From: Anaerolineales bacterium | GTDB lineage: Bacteria; Chloroflexota; Anaerolineae; Anaerolineales; Villigracilaceae | Reading direction: 5' to 3' | Assembly: GCA_019187665.1 (NCBI GenBank) | Contig: JABARH010000028.1 | Span: 1-64,000 of the forward strand | DNA: 64,000 nt | Shown: in pieces, positions 41,746 through 52,900 of the stretch | How the letters are laid out: the number at the start of each line of letters is the position of its first letter | Position numbering within the stretch: position 1 is the first letter of the stretch | Made by a program: the position numbers and the translations under genes | Notes under the pieces: generated by a model | What the model was told of the DNA's origin: nothing | The model's database searches: none | What the model saw: only the letters and a program-made list of their open reading frames with translations

Positions 41746-44700
41746 ATGTTGAAAAAACGATTCATCCCCGGCGCTGTGATGCTGGCAGTATTATTATTCA
41801 ATTTAATTCCGGCCGCCTCGCCGGTTCAGCCGGTCTCCGCCGCCACGTACTGCGATTGGGCTGGCTTCGTGATGGATGTGACCGTGCCGGACGGAACGAC
41901 TCTTGCCGTCAATACTCCTTTTATCAAAACCTGGCGTTTGAAAAATATCGGGACCTGCACATGGACGACCGCCTACTCGGTCTACTACGCGGCTGGCGAC
42001 ATGCTGGGCGCGCCGCCCTCCGTGCCGATGCCGAACGATGTTCCGCCCGGCGCGACGGTGGACATTTCTGTGCCGATGGTGGCGCCCGGCTATCCGGCGC
42101 ATTTTCGCGGCAACTGGCTGTTGAAGAACGCTTCCGGCAAATCGTTTGGGATCGGTTCCTCCGCCAGCAATGTTTTTTGGGTGGACATCAATGTTTCCAG
42201 CCCGATGATCGAAATCTACGATTACGCGGCGAACATCTGCGCCGCCACCTGGCATTACAACGGCGGACCGATCCCGTGCCCATACAAAGAATCGGTCGCT
42301 CAATATGGTTATGTTAAACGTCTCGAAAATCCGATTCTCGAAAACGGTTCGCCTGCGGGCGCGCCGGGTCTGCTCACCGTTCCCCAGCAAAAATACAACG
42401 GCGTCATCATGGGCGTCTTCCCCGTTGTGGACATTCAGCGCGGCGACCGCTTCCAGGCCATTCTCGGCTGTGAATACAACGCCGTCAATTGTTACGTCAC
42501 GTATGAACTGGATTATTTGACTCCCCAACTCGATCTTGTCACCATCTGGAAATTCCGTGAAAAATACGACGGCAAATTTTATCGCGCCGATGTGGACCTC
42601 AGTCCGATCGCATTTAAAAAAGGAATCAAACTGGTGCTGATCGTTTCCGCGAGCGGACCCGCAACGGGCGACAACGCACTGTGGGTTGCACCGCGCCTCG
42701 TGCGTCCATTCTCGCCTCCCGCTCCGACGCCTACCCCGGTTGGTCCCGCCCCGACATTTACCCCCACCCTGACTCCCTCGCCCACGCCGACCCTGCCTCC
42801 CGCCGCCGCCTGCGACAAGGCAGAGTTTGTCGCGGATGTGACCATCCCGGATGGAACGACGCTCGCGCCGGGGCAAGCCTTCACCAAAACGTGGCGGCTC
42901 AAAAACATCGGCACATGCACATGGACTCCCTCGTACAGTCTCGCCTTTGTGAGCGGTGAACTGATGGGCGGCGCGGCGTCGTCGGCATTAACGTCCACTG
43001 TTCCGCCCGGCGCGACCGTGGACCTCTCCGCCTATCTGACCGCGCCCTCCGCCTCCGGCGCGCATGAAGGTTCGTGGATGCTCCGCAATTCCTCCGGCGG
43101 ATTCTTCGGAATCGGCGCGAGCGGAACGAGTCCCTTCTGGGTGCGCATCAACGTCTCCGGCGGATCGAGCGGATACAACTTCGCCTCCAACTTGTGCGCG
43201 GCAACATGGACGAGCGGCGCGGGCGTGTTACCCTGCCCCGGCGCAGACGGCGACTCGCGCGGCTTCGCGTTGCCGCTTGGCACGGTCATGCTCGAAAACG
43301 GCACGACCGATTCCCGCCCGGCATTCCTCACCTCGCCTCAAGCGATTGACTATGGCTGGATCCAGGGCGCGTTCCCTCCATACGTTGTCCAAAGCGGCGA
43401 CCGTTTCCAATCCACGATCGCCTGCCAGTACAACGCCGCGCTGTGCGACGTGTTCTATCGCCTCGATTATCAAGTCGGCAGCGGACCGATCCAAACCCTG
43501 TGGTCTGCGCGCGAACGCTACGACGGCGCCTCCGCCAATGTGGATGTCAGCCTCGCGGCGCTGGTGGGGCAAAATGTTAAATTTATTCTGACCATCCTCG
43601 CCAACGGTCCCGCCGCGAGCGACCGCGCCATGTGGATCGAACCGCGCATCCTCTATTCGGCCGCGCCTTCTACGCCGCCGACGACGGATACGCCTCCACC
43701 CGCCGCGCCGCCAACCAGCACGCCTGTCCCGCCCATCGTGACCCCGGCCCCGCCGACCGCCACGCCGGATCCCTACGCCGGATGGACTTCGTATTCCAAC
43801 TCCGCGTACGGATTCAATTTCAAGGTTCCACCCGGCACAGCGAGCGGAACGCCGATCAACGGTTTGGCGCATTTCACGTTGCCCATCGTTCCCAACACCC
43901 TCCTCGTGGAAAAATACCTGGAGCCGAAAGTGGTCGAGGGCGCCGGCGCCTGTAATTCGGGCGTCAACTCTCTCGCGTCAGAGACTGTTACTGTCAACGG
44001 TATTTCCTTCTTCAAGGAGATCGCCCAGGAAGGCGCGGCTGGAAGCCTCTACGATTGGGTTTCCTATTCTGCACTCGCGCCCGGTTCGACCAACTGCATC
44101 ACAATGATGTTCGTTCTGCACTCGCACAACCCCGGCGCCTTCACCTCTCCGCCTCCGCCCTTCGACAAAAATGCCGAGTCCGCCGTCTTCGATCAGATCA
44201 TGTCCAGCTTTACCTGGTCGGCAGGCTTCACAAACTTTGGTCAGAGTGTGGTCAATGGAGTGAACGCGCGCGATTACAGCAGCGTACAGTCCCTGATGCG
44301 CGATCCATTCGTGTTCGGCTTCTGGGGTTCGCAAGGTTCCACCTACCCGCCCGCCGACGCTGTGACCCAATTGCAGGTGAACTATATCGGTGCGAACACG
44401 ACCTTGATTCCCAACCCGGCTGAGAACTTGAGCGCACTGCTCGGCGGATCGAATCCATATACAGTCATGGGTCTTGACCCGGCCAGTTCGCAGGCATTGT
44501 TCGTTTCCGGCTGGGGCGCGGCCGGCAGAGACGAAGCCATCCTGTACTTCGTGCGCTTACCGGACGCAAGCATCCGCTGGCATGGCGTTCTCATCGCATT
44601 CGGAGGATTCCCCGGCTCATCCACCTTCAATCCTCCGCCCGCTTCATCCGCCTTCTGTGTGGATCCTCAAGCGACTGCGCTTCTCTCGAATTTTGAGACC

Positions 44701-45132
44701 GCCGTCGAGACTTCGAACGGAAGTTTGCTCTCCTCTCTCGTCAGCCCGACGCATGGACTGGACATCCGCCTGTGGCAGTACGGCAACACGATCAACTACA
44801 GCGCGTCGCAAGCCGCCTCGCTTTTCACCGACCCGGCTATCGTGGATTGGGGCGCGCACCCCGGCAGTTTGAATCCCACCATCGGCACATTCGCGGAGAA
44901 AATTCTGCCTACACTGGTGGATGTGTTCGGACCGACGCGTGAATTCAAATGCAACGATTCCAACGTATTGTCCTACACCAACGTCTGGCCGTGGCCGGAG
45001 TACAACTTCTATCAAGTTTTCCGCCCCGCCACGCCGAACACATTCGATATGAACTATTGGCTGGCCGGTATGGAGTACATCAGCGGCAAGCCGTACCTTG
45101 TGAAAATGATCCACCACATCTGGACTCCGTAA
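41746..45132 (+). CDS. Secreted NBR1-Ig-domain protein, paralogue 1
   Basis: 1128 aa from the ATG at 41746 (GGAGG upstream). Signal peptide at residues 1-32. Two NBR1-type Ig-like domains (about 33-145 and 355-465) share FVMDVTVPDGTTL, KTWRLKNIGTCTWT, PPGATVD and GNWLLKNASGKSFGIG. Each is followed by a beta-rich unit of about 165 aa with conserved Cys (ANICAATW, then CPY or CPG, and REKYDGKFYRADVDLS). Pro/Thr linkers separate the blocks. After the second linker come a domain starting with GWTSYSNSAYGFNFKVPPG and an extra C-terminal region of about 250 aa absent from paralogue 2. A role in the cell envelope is inferred; the ligands are unknown. Confidence 0.85.
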   Translation: MLKKRFIPGAVMLAVLLFNLIPAASPVQPVSAATYCDWAGFVMDVTVPDGTTLAVNTPFIKTWRLKNIGTCTWTTAYSVYYAAGDMLGAPPSVPMPNDVPPGATVDISVPMVAPGYPAHFRGNWLLKNASGKSFGIGSSASNVFWVDINVSSPMIEIYDYAANICAATWHYNGGPIPCPYKESVAQYGYVKRLENPILENGSPAGAPGLLTVPQQKYNGVIMGVFPVVDIQRGDRFQAILGCEYNAVNCYVTYELDYLTPQLDLVTIWKFREKYDGKFYRADVDLSPIAFKKGIKLVLIVSASGPATGDNALWVAPRLVRPFSPPAPTPTPVGPAPTFTPTLTPSPTPTLPPAAACDKAEFVADVTIPDGTTLAPGQAFTKTWRLKNIGTCTWTPSYSLAFVSGELMGGAASSALTSTVPPGATVDLSAYLTAPSASGAHEGSWMLRNSSGGFFGIGASGTSPFWVRINVSGGSSGYNFASNLCAATWTSGAGVLPCPGADGDSRGFALPLGTVMLENGTTDSRPAFLTSPQAIDYGWIQGAFPPYVVQSGDRFQSTIACQYNAALCDVFYRLDYQVGSGPIQTLWSARERYDGASANVDVSLAALVGQNVKFILTILANGPAASDRAMWIEPRILYSAAPSTPPTTDTPPPAAPPTSTPVPPIVTPAPPTATPDPYAGWTSYSNSAYGFNFKVPPGTASGTPINGLAHFTLPIVPNTLLVEKYLEPKVVEGAGACNSGVNSLASETVTVNGISFFKEIAQEGAAGSLYDWVSYSALAPGSTNCITMMFVLHSHNPGAFTSPPPPFDKNAESAVFDQIMSSFTWSAGFTNFGQSVVNGVNARDYSSVQSLMRDPFVFGFWGSQGSTYPPADAVTQLQVNYIGANTTLIPNPAENLSALLGGSNPYTVMGLDPASSQALFVSGWGAAGRDEAILYFVRLPDASIRWHGVLIAFGGFPGSSTFNPPPASSAFCVDPQATALLSNFETAVETSNGSLLSSLVSPTHGLDIRLWQYGNTINYSASQAASLFTDPAIVDWGAHPGSLNPTIGTFAEKILPTLVDVFGPTREFKCNDSNVLSYTNVWPWPEYNFYQVFRPATPNTFDMNYWLAGMEYISGKPYLVKMIHHIWTP

Positions 45133-45155
45133 CTGCCGTTTCCCTGCGCTTGAAA

Positions 45156-45187
45156 AACATCGCGGCAGGGAAACCTGCCGCGATGTT
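45156..45187. terminator. 14-bp perfect hairpin with GAAA loop
   Basis: AACATCGCGGCAGG-GAAA-CCTGCCGCGATGTT lies 24 bp after the stop of NBR1 paralogue 1. The stability is high, but no T run follows. It could end transcription or protect the mRNA. Confidence 0.6.
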
Positions 45188-45345
45188 GTGTCCGCTCAAC
45201 GTTGGGGCGGAGGCGAGGTGGGACTTCTGAATATTGAAGTATCCTTCATCCGGCGATATACTTGAAGAAAATTGGATCCATTGGAACAAACAACGCCATT
45301 TTCCCGTCAATCCGGAGATTTAATGAAGACATCAAGGAGGATGTG

Positions 45346-47838
45346 ATGAAATTTCGACTTTCTCTCGTTTCAGCGGCGATGCTGATCGCCCTGCTCGCCT
45401 CGCTCGTACCGCTGGCGGGCGCGAGCGTGCAACCGGCCGCGGCCGCCAGCGTTTGCGACGCCGCGCAATTCGTGGCGGATGTCACCGTCGCGGATGGATC
45501 GGTCTTTGCGCCGGGCGCCGCCTTTAAGAAAACCTGGCGCTTGAAAAACGCCGGCACCTGCACCTGGTCCACAAGTTACAGCCTCGTGTATGCCAGCGGC
45601 GAAAAAATGGGAAGCACGCTTTCGGTCGCCATGCCGAAAGCGGTCGCGCCCGGTGAAAGCGTGGATGTGAGCGTGGACATGAGCGCGCCCTCCGCCGCCG
45701 GAAAATATCGCGGCAACTGGCAATTGAAAAACGCCTCCGGCGTTTTATTTGGAATCGGCTCGAAAGCCAACGGCGTGTTCTGGGTGGAGATCGTCGTCTC
45801 CAGCGGCGGGACTTCCACCGGCGCGGCATACAACTTTGCCGACAAAGCCTGCGACGCAGCCTGGACGAGCGGCGCGGGAACGCTTGCCTGCCCCGGCGCG
45901 GACGGCGACGCCAAAGGGTTCGTTCTTAAACAGGCGACTCCCAAATTGGAAAACGGCGTGGCGGACGCAAACCCCGGTTTGCTGGTGATGCCGCAAGCCG
46001 TGAACAACGGATTCATTCAAGCCGCCTATCCCGCCTTCCGCGTGCAAAGCGGCGACAAATTCCAGGCGACCGTTTCCTGCGAGGGCGGCGCGACCGCCTG
46101 CTATGTGCAATACCGCCTCGATTATCAGATCGGAAGCGGCGCGGTCAAAACCTTCTGGACCTTCCGCGAAAAATTCGAGGGTCAATACTATCGCGCCAAC
46201 CTCGATTTAACGTCATTGGCTGGGCAGGATGTCAAATTCATCCTGTACGTTTCCGCATACGGATCGCCGACCGGCGACCGCGCCCTGTGGGGCAACCCGA
46301 TCATCTTCCGCTCCGGCTCGACCGTGACGCCGGTCCCGACCACCCCGGCGCCGACCACACCCGTCACGCCGACCTCCGGCTGTGACAAGGCGCAGTTCGT
46401 CGCCGATATTTCCATCCCCGATGGCACGAGCATGAACCCCGGCGCGACATTTAAGAAAACATGGCGCTTGAAGAACATCGGCACATGCACATGGACGACC
46501 TCGTATATGCTGGTCTTCTCCAGCGGCGAACAAATGGGCGCGCCCTCCTCAGCCGCCTTCCCGACGAGCGTCGCGCCCGGCCAAACCGTTGACCTGACTC
46601 TCAACATGGTCGCACCCAACGCAGGCGGCACGTATCGCGGCAACTGGATGTTAAAGAACGCCGCCGCTCAAACCTTCGGTATCGGCTCCGGCGCAAATAA
46701 ACCCTTCTGGGTCGAGATCAAAGTCAGCGGACCGACCGCCACGCCCGGCGCCCCCACCGTCACGCCGACCGGCGCGACACCGACGCAACAACCCGGCGCC
46801 GCGTATGATTTCGTCGCCAATCTGTGCAACGCCAAATGGGAAAGCGGCGCGGGCGTGTTGCCCTGCCCCGGCGCAGACAATGACATCAAAGGTTTCGCCT
46901 TGAAAGTGGACAGCCCCAAACTTGAAAGCGGCGCCACCGACACACGCCCCGGCTTGCTGACCAATCCGCAAGCCGTCACCAACGGTTATATCAAAGGCAC
47001 GTTCCCCGCGTTCCGCGTGCAACAAGGCGACCGCTTCAAGACCATCGTCAACTGCCAATACGGCGCGACAGGTTGCTTCGTCACCTTCCGCATTGACTAT
47101 CTGGTCGGCAGTGACACAACCGTCCAGCACATGTGGACCTTCGGTGAGAAATACGAAGGCCAGTATTACGAATACGACAAGGATTTAAGTTTCCTGGCTG
47201 GCAAGGATGTGAAATTTATTTTGATCGTCACCGCCGGAACAGCGACCGCCGGGCAACGCGCCATGTGGGTTGCGCCGCGCATCGCCCGCGCCGGCGCGAG
47301 CGCGGCGACCCCCGTCGCGACCATCTCCGCCACGGCAGTCCCGCCGAGCGCCACTGTGACCACGTCACCGGTCTCCGGCTGGAATACGTACCAAAGCGCG
47401 AACTACGGTTTCGACTTCAAGTATCCGCCTGGTTCAGCCACCGGCGCCGCCACCAACAACAGCGCGCGCATTTACCTGCCATTCACCGTCGGGACTCTGC
47501 TCGTGGAAAAATACGTTGATGTCAGCGTGGTCGAGGGCGCCAATCCCTGCAAGAACACCGTCTCCGGCGGCGGGGCGGTTGCCACCTCCGGCAATGTGAC
47601 GATCAACGGCGTCACTTTCCTTAAAGAAACCGGCAGTGGCGTCGCCACCAGCAACATTTACGATTGGGAGGCGTATTCCGTCGTGCGCCCCAACACCACC
47701 GCGTGCGTGAGCATTGCCTTTGTGTTGCACTCCGTTGACCCCGGCGTGTATCCCACGCCTCCGCCGCCAGCCTTTGATAAAGCCGCCGAGTCGGCCGTCT
47801 TCGCCACGATCCTCTCCACGTTTGTGTGGTTCCACTAA
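45346..47838 (+). CDS. Secreted NBR1-Ig-domain protein, paralogue 2
   Basis: 830 aa from the ATG at 45346, preceded by AAGGAGG; the upstream in-frame ATG at 45262 has neither signal peptide nor ribosome site. Signal peptide at residues 1-33. The block order is the same as in paralogue 1: NBR1-Ig, Cys-containing beta unit, linker, NBR1-Ig, beta unit, linker, and a final domain starting GWNTYQSANYGFDFKYPPG. The final domain has a VEGANPC segment, and its last residues (IYDWEAYSV and on) match the same domain in paralogue 1. The additional C-terminal part is lacking. Tandem duplication of the ancestor is clear. Confidence 0.85.
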   Translation: MKFRLSLVSAAMLIALLASLVPLAGASVQPAAAASVCDAAQFVADVTVADGSVFAPGAAFKKTWRLKNAGTCTWSTSYSLVYASGEKMGSTLSVAMPKAVAPGESVDVSVDMSAPSAAGKYRGNWQLKNASGVLFGIGSKANGVFWVEIVVSSGGTSTGAAYNFADKACDAAWTSGAGTLACPGADGDAKGFVLKQATPKLENGVADANPGLLVMPQAVNNGFIQAAYPAFRVQSGDKFQATVSCEGGATACYVQYRLDYQIGSGAVKTFWTFREKFEGQYYRANLDLTSLAGQDVKFILYVSAYGSPTGDRALWGNPIIFRSGSTVTPVPTTPAPTTPVTPTSGCDKAQFVADISIPDGTSMNPGATFKKTWRLKNIGTCTWTTSYMLVFSSGEQMGAPSSAAFPTSVAPGQTVDLTLNMVAPNAGGTYRGNWMLKNAAAQTFGIGSGANKPFWVEIKVSGPTATPGAPTVTPTGATPTQQPGAAYDFVANLCNAKWESGAGVLPCPGADNDIKGFALKVDSPKLESGATDTRPGLLTNPQAVTNGYIKGTFPAFRVQQGDRFKTIVNCQYGATGCFVTFRIDYLVGSDTTVQHMWTFGEKYEGQYYEYDKDLSFLAGKDVKFILIVTAGTATAGQRAMWVAPRIARAGASAATPVATISATAVPPSATVTTSPVSGWNTYQSANYGFDFKYPPGSATGAATNNSARIYLPFTVGTLLVEKYVDVSVVEGANPCKNTVSGGGAVATSGNVTINGVTFLKETGSGVATSNIYDWEAYSVVRPNTTACVSIAFVLHSVDPGVYPTPPPPAFDKAAESAVFATILSTFVWFH

Positions 47839-47855
47839 GCCCCGCGCGATTCTCA

Positions 47856-47885
47856 AAGCGGCCTCCCCTCAGCGGGAGGTCGCTT
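47856..47885. terminator. Hairpin between NBR1 paralogue 2 and the response regulator
   Basis: AAGCGGCCTCCC-CTCAGC-GGGAGGTCGCTT has a 12-bp stem with one G-U pair, placed 18 bp after a stop and 11 bp before the next ATG. There is no strong T run. Confidence 0.6.
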
Positions 47886-47895
47886 GCTAATTTGA

Positions 47896-48612
47896 ATGAA
47901 AGACGACCGCCCTCTCATCCTGCTTGCAGACGATGACCCCTCCATCGCCTCGACCCTCGCGCCTTTCCTCGAACGCGCCGGGTTCCACGTCCTGACCGTC
48001 TCCGACGGGCAGGCGGCGCTCGACAAAGTCCATTCGCATCGCCCGGCGCTGGTCATCCTCGACGTGCTTATGCCGCGCATGGACGGACGCGAAGTGTTGC
48101 GGAGAATCCGCCGCGAGAATCTCTGGCTCCCCGCGATTCTTTTGACTCAAGTGGGGGAGTCCTCGGAACGCGCGCTGGCGTTGGAAGAGGGCGCGGACGA
48201 TTATCTCAACAAACCATTCGACCCGCATGAACTGCTGGCGCGAATCAAAGCCATTCTGCGCCGCGCACGACCGGGCGAGCGTTCACTCTCGACCTCGTGG
48301 CAACTCTCCGCCCTCGACCTGACCCTCGACCGCCGCGCCCGTCGCGCCTCGCTTGAAGGCGAGACCCTTGAACTGACTCCCAAAGCATTTTCCGTCCTCG
48401 AATATTTGATGACCCACCCCGATGAATGTGTCTCGCGCGAACGCTTGCTCGAAGCCGTCTGGGGCTGGGAATATCCCGCCGGGACGCGCACCGTGGACAC
48501 GCGCATGGCTGAACTGCGCCGCGCTCTCGGCGACGACCCCGACCAACCGCGTTACATTGAAACCGTGCTTGCAGAAGGGTACCGGTTCATCGCGCCGGTA
48601 AAAGGGGAATGA
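47896..48612 (+). CDS. OmpR/PhoB-type response regulator
   Basis: 238 aa. Receiver domain at residues 5-120: acidic pair in LLADDDPSIAS, phosphorylated Asp in LVILDVLMPRMDG, Thr in ILLTQ and Lys in LNKPFDP. A winged-helix DNA-binding domain fills 140-235 (LELTPKAFSVLEYLMTHPDE, RTVDTRMAELRRAL, RYIETVLAEGYRF). It overlaps the histidine kinase gene by 4 bp. The targets may include the NBR1-type surface genes directly upstream, but no operator repeat was identified. Confidence 0.95.
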   Translation: MKDDRPLILLADDDPSIASTLAPFLERAGFHVLTVSDGQAALDKVHSHRPALVILDVLMPRMDGREVLRRIRRENLWLPAILLTQVGESSERALALEEGADDYLNKPFDPHELLARIKAILRRARPGERSLSTSWQLSALDLTLDRRARRASLEGETLELTPKAFSVLEYLMTHPDECVSRERLLEAVWGWEYPAGTRTVDTRMAELRRALGDDPDQPRYIETVLAEGYRFIAPVKGE

Positions 48613-49538
48613 ACAAGAATTTTCTCCGCATCCTCTTGATCGTCGCGCCCGCGATTTTGGGCGCCATTATTTCTGTTCTCGCGCAATTATTTTATTCACC
48701 CGTACCATTGCTGGCTTTCAAAATAGATATCGGCATGGTGGCATTCCTCTTTGGAATTTTTCTTTCGCTCCTATTAGTGATCTACAATTTCGGCAGTGAC
48801 ATCCGCGCCTGGTATGCCCGCCAGGACGAGGAGGATTTCCTGCGCGAAGTGGAGGCGGGACGCCGCCGCTTCATCCGCCGGCTCGACCATGAGATCAAGA
48901 ATCCATTGACCGGTTTGCAAGCCGCCCTGGTCAATATGCAGGAAGCCGCCCAGCCCGTTGATCGGACGCGCGCCGGGGACAACGCCCGTCTCGCGGTGGA
49001 ACGTCTTAAGCGCCTGCTCGCGGACCTGCGCAAACTCGCCGACCTCGAAGAGCGCATGTTGGAATCCCTGCCCGTTGACATTCCCACCTTGCTCGAAGAA
49101 TCAGTTGAAGCGGTAAAGTCGTTGCCCCCCGCGCAGGAACGCAATGTGAGTCTGCTCATCTCGCGTGTGCCGTGGCCCTTCCCGCCCGTGACCGGCGACC
49201 GCGACCTGCTTTCACTTGTTTTCTACAACTTGATCGAGAACGCGGTCAAATTCACCTCGCGCGATGACTCGGTCGAGATTCGCGCGCTCGAAGACGGCAA
49301 AGCCATCGTGGTTGAAGTGGCCGATAACGGACCCGGCATCCCGCCGGATGAGTTGTATCGCATCTTCGATGAACTGTATCGCGGCGTGAACGCGCGCGGT
49401 ATCGAAGGCTCCGGACTTGGGCTGTCGCTTGCCCGCCGTATCGTCAGCCTGCACAACGGCTCGATGGAAGTCCGCTCGCGGCAGGACGACCCGCGCGGCA
49501 CGGTTTTCACCGTCCGCTTGCCGGTGGCGAAGAAGTAA
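48609..49538 (+). CDS. Membrane histidine kinase
   Basis: 309 aa. Two membrane helices (about 5-28 and 35-58) with only a short loop outside suggest sensing within the membrane or in the cytoplasm. The H-box FIRRLDHEIKNPLTGLQAAL (His near residue 95), the N-box LIENAVKF, G1 DNGPGIP and G2 GSGLGLSLARRI are intact. It is the partner of the upstream regulator, with ATGA overlap. Confidence 0.93.
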   Translation: MNKNFLRILLIVAPAILGAIISVLAQLFYSPVPLLAFKIDIGMVAFLFGIFLSLLLVIYNFGSDIRAWYARQDEEDFLREVEAGRRRFIRRLDHEIKNPLTGLQAALVNMQEAAQPVDRTRAGDNARLAVERLKRLLADLRKLADLEERMLESLPVDIPTLLEESVEAVKSLPPAQERNVSLLISRVPWPFPPVTGDRDLLSLVFYNLIENAVKFTSRDDSVEIRALEDGKAIVVEVADNGPGIPPDELYRIFDELYRGVNARGIEGSGLGLSLARRIVSLHNGSMEVRSRQDDPRGTVFTVRLPVAKK

Positions 49539-49566
49539 ATTGACAACCTCTATTCTGAAACTGGAC

Positions 49567-49677
49567 TCTCTACCGTACATTTGCACCGCTAAGCCCGCAA
49601 AGAACGCAAAGAAAACCTTTTTAACTTGGTGACCTTAGCGTGCTTTGCGGTAAAAATCTTCTCATGTACGGTAGAGA
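49567..49677. mobile_element. MITE-like palindromic element, copy 2
   Basis: 111 bp, an inverted copy of the element at 3955-4066: TCTCTACCGTACAT at the left and ATGTACGGTAGAGA at the right are perfect inverted ends. The central sequence has CACCGCTAAGCCCGCAAAG and its partner. There is no clear target duplication here. It lies in the 387-bp gap between the histidine kinase and the RHS gene, which otherwise contains the terminator at 49779. Confidence 0.75.
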
Positions 49678-49778
49678 AAAATTGGATACGATTAGCAAGG
49701 AGATGTTGGGTAGGAGCAGTGGGTAAGTATGAAGAACGAAGGTTGAAATTGCATAGTGTGTATTTCGGTTATTGAGGG

Positions 49779-49806
49779 CTCCCGCAGAAGCGGGAGGTTT
49801 TTGTTT
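49779..49806 (+). terminator. Rho-independent terminator
   Basis: CTCCCGC-AGAA-GCGGGAG followed by GTTTTTGTTT is a classic intrinsic terminator. It isolates the RHS gene (start 49926) from the two-component system. Confidence 0.85.
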
Positions 49807-49925
49807 CCGCCAACATGATTCTAATCGCAGTATTAAGGTCTCATTTCGTCTTGACAAACTCTGGAGGAGGGAGTATCTTGAAAATCGTCAATATTTTCAT
49901 TATAGGATATTTCTGGGAGGAAGAC

Positions 49926-52900
49926 ATGGGACGCGATCGGAATCGCCAGAACATTGTTCTATACTCTTTGATCAGCCTGATGATGATTCTCTCGGCGATC
50001 AATCCAGTTGCCGCATATGCAAGCGCTCCGGCGGATAAAACAACACCTCCGCTGATACAAGACACTACGACACCTACACCAACGTTCGCAGAAACACCGA
50101 TACCCTCAGAAACATTGGTGGAAGTTACACCGGCACTAACTCTAACTCTGCAATCGGATCCAACTTACATTACTCCCGGGGGACAAGTCACTTTTTTGTA
50201 TCACATATCCAATGTTGAAAAAATCACCGAAACAACTTTACTGCGTTTCCATGCACCCCTCGGACTCACGCCTGTCAACCCCGAGGAAGGCAAGTGGGAT
50301 GAAACCGCTTTCACCTTTGAGATAACAAGTACAGAATTTGAAGGTAAGATCGCCTGGCAGGCGGATGAAACGATCGTTCCGCCGGTGGAGATTTACGCTG
50401 AATTGATCCAGGGCGGGAAAACCATTGCCGAAGCCAAACTCGAATTATCCGAACTCGTTGAATACAAAGTCGAAACGAGCGGCGGAACCGCCGAAGGAAA
50501 AGACGGCCAGGTGCAAGTGACCTTTCCGCAAGGTGCAGTATCAGAAACCGTCACCGTGAAAGTGACCGAACCATCGTATGAATCTCTACCGGTACAATCC
50601 CTGAGCGGGTCACCGTTTGAGATTATTGCGGTTTCAGATTCCAGCAAGGCTGAAGTGTCAACATTTGCCAAGCCTGTTGAAATCCAGGTGCGGTATGACG
50701 AGGCTGAGTTGGAAGGCGATGAAAAAAGCCTGATGTTGTTTTGGTATGACCCTTCGGATGGCGAATGGAAACCGCCCCTCAGCCAGCGCGTAGACACCGA
50801 AAATAATATCCTAATCGCCACCACGAATCACTTCACCACCTTTGACACCTATACCTCGAACTGGCAAAGCGCCGAAACTCCAACCATGAGCGCCTTCCAG
50901 ACTTCGGACTTCATAGGATCGGCAACTTTCTCTTTGCCATTTAAATTACCAGCCGGACCGGGCGGATTCCAGCCCAGTTTGGTATTGAATTACAGCAGTT
51001 CCATTGTGGATAATGCCACTTCGGAGACCCAGGCATCATGGGTGGGGATGGGCTGGTCGCTGGATGCGGGCGGATACATCGAGCGGTTATCGAAGGAGGA
51101 TCCACTCACGCACAAAAACCTGTATCACCTGACCATTAATGGAACCAGCATCGAGCTTTATTCTGGCGCGGACGGAAAATATCACGCATCGAACGAGAAC
51201 TTCTATCGGGTCGAGTACAACACCACCTGGCTGGGTGGCGAGGAACAAAGCACGTGGACGATTTGGGATACCGCCGGAAACCAATACTTCTTTGAAGAGC
51301 GAGCCTATCGGCCTGCCCCGAACTGGTGCCCGGGTGGTGTTGGTTTTTACGATATCGATCGCAAACTTTGGCGATGGATGTTGAGCAGCGTCCAAAATAT
51401 TCACGGACAGGAAATGGAATACTCTTATTTTCAGGAAAGCAAGCAGGTGAGTTATGCCGATTGCAGCGAAAACTGGGATGGAACAACGATAACGAACTGG
51501 GTGTATCCGCAAACCATTACTTACCCCAATGAACGTTATCGTGTTGTCTTCGAGCGGACAACTGCGCGCGCAGATCAAAAGAGCGTTTGGTTAAATCAGT
51601 TTGCATTTCCGCCTGCCTTCCAGAAATCCTTGTTGAATGCCGTTCGAATAGAACAGGATGCCAGTGGTACTGGGGCGTGGTCCCTGATCCGCAAATACCA
51701 GTTCAATTATTGCCAGAGCGCTTCATGTAATATTTTTCCCGACCTGATCTGGGAAGAGGGCGGACGGACACCGACATTGGTATCAGTGCAAGAGTTTGGA
51801 CTCGGCGGCACGAACAGCCTGCCAGCCAATACGTTTGCTTATGACGACGATATGCACCTGACCAGCGCCAGTAACGGGTACGGCGGGACGATCGCTATTC
51901 TCTACAACGACTACGATCATGATGGAATGGTGGAACCGGCCAGCGGTGAAGCGCCGTGGAGCGCATCGATTCCCTATGCGGGTTGGAATCCTAATCAACT
52001 TAATTTCTTCCCTCCGGCCTGGGGATTTCCAAAGGAATATCATTTCACTCAGTCACAAGAGAATTGGAGCGGCGGAGGCGGTTTTCCTCCCACCGGCGGC
52101 GTGACCTATAACGGCGGCTCGATCAGCATTTGGGGACAGGTTAAAAACTCAAAACTGACCTCCTATCAACCGGGACGCTGGTATCAAGTTCTAGCGGCTG
52201 TGAAAGCGGACAACGGCTCTGGCACGCACAATATTCAATTGGGGTTTGGATACAAGGACACCAGCGGCACGCACGACTTGTATGGCCCCGTTACCTCATT
52301 GACCACACAGTATCAAGTGGTTTCGAGCGGACCGATCTTTTTACCGGCCAATGCCACAGGGATCATTCCAAAAATGAATTCCACCGGCGCCAGCCGGGTC
52401 AAGTGGTATTACATCTATCCATTGACCAGCGCGTACCGCGTCACCTCGCGATCTGTTTCGGCGGGAGGCGATACGCTTACGTACAAGTACGATTACGTAA
52501 ATCCGGCTGTCAACTCTCCCGATATTTCCGACGCGGCCGCGGGAGACCACCCTTATGTCCGTGCTTATACTGAATTTCGCGGGCACGAGATTGTAACCAT
52601 CACCGACCCCTTTGGAGGACGGGTACAAAATAAATATCATCAGGATGATGCTTTGGCCGGGATGTTGGAATGGTCCACGCTCAGCAATGGCAGCGGTGTA
52701 TTGGCACAAAAGACCAGTTCTTTGTATGATGTAACTGAAGCCGAATCCGATCTGGTATTGAAGGATTACGATACCAATGACTTCAGCCTCTATGGACAGC
52801 CCTTCGATGCGCTTATATATCGTTGGGTGCGAACCGCCTCCGAAACAAGAGAGGTGTATCAGGCGGATGGCTCGACGCTGGATGGCTGGCTGACGACTTC

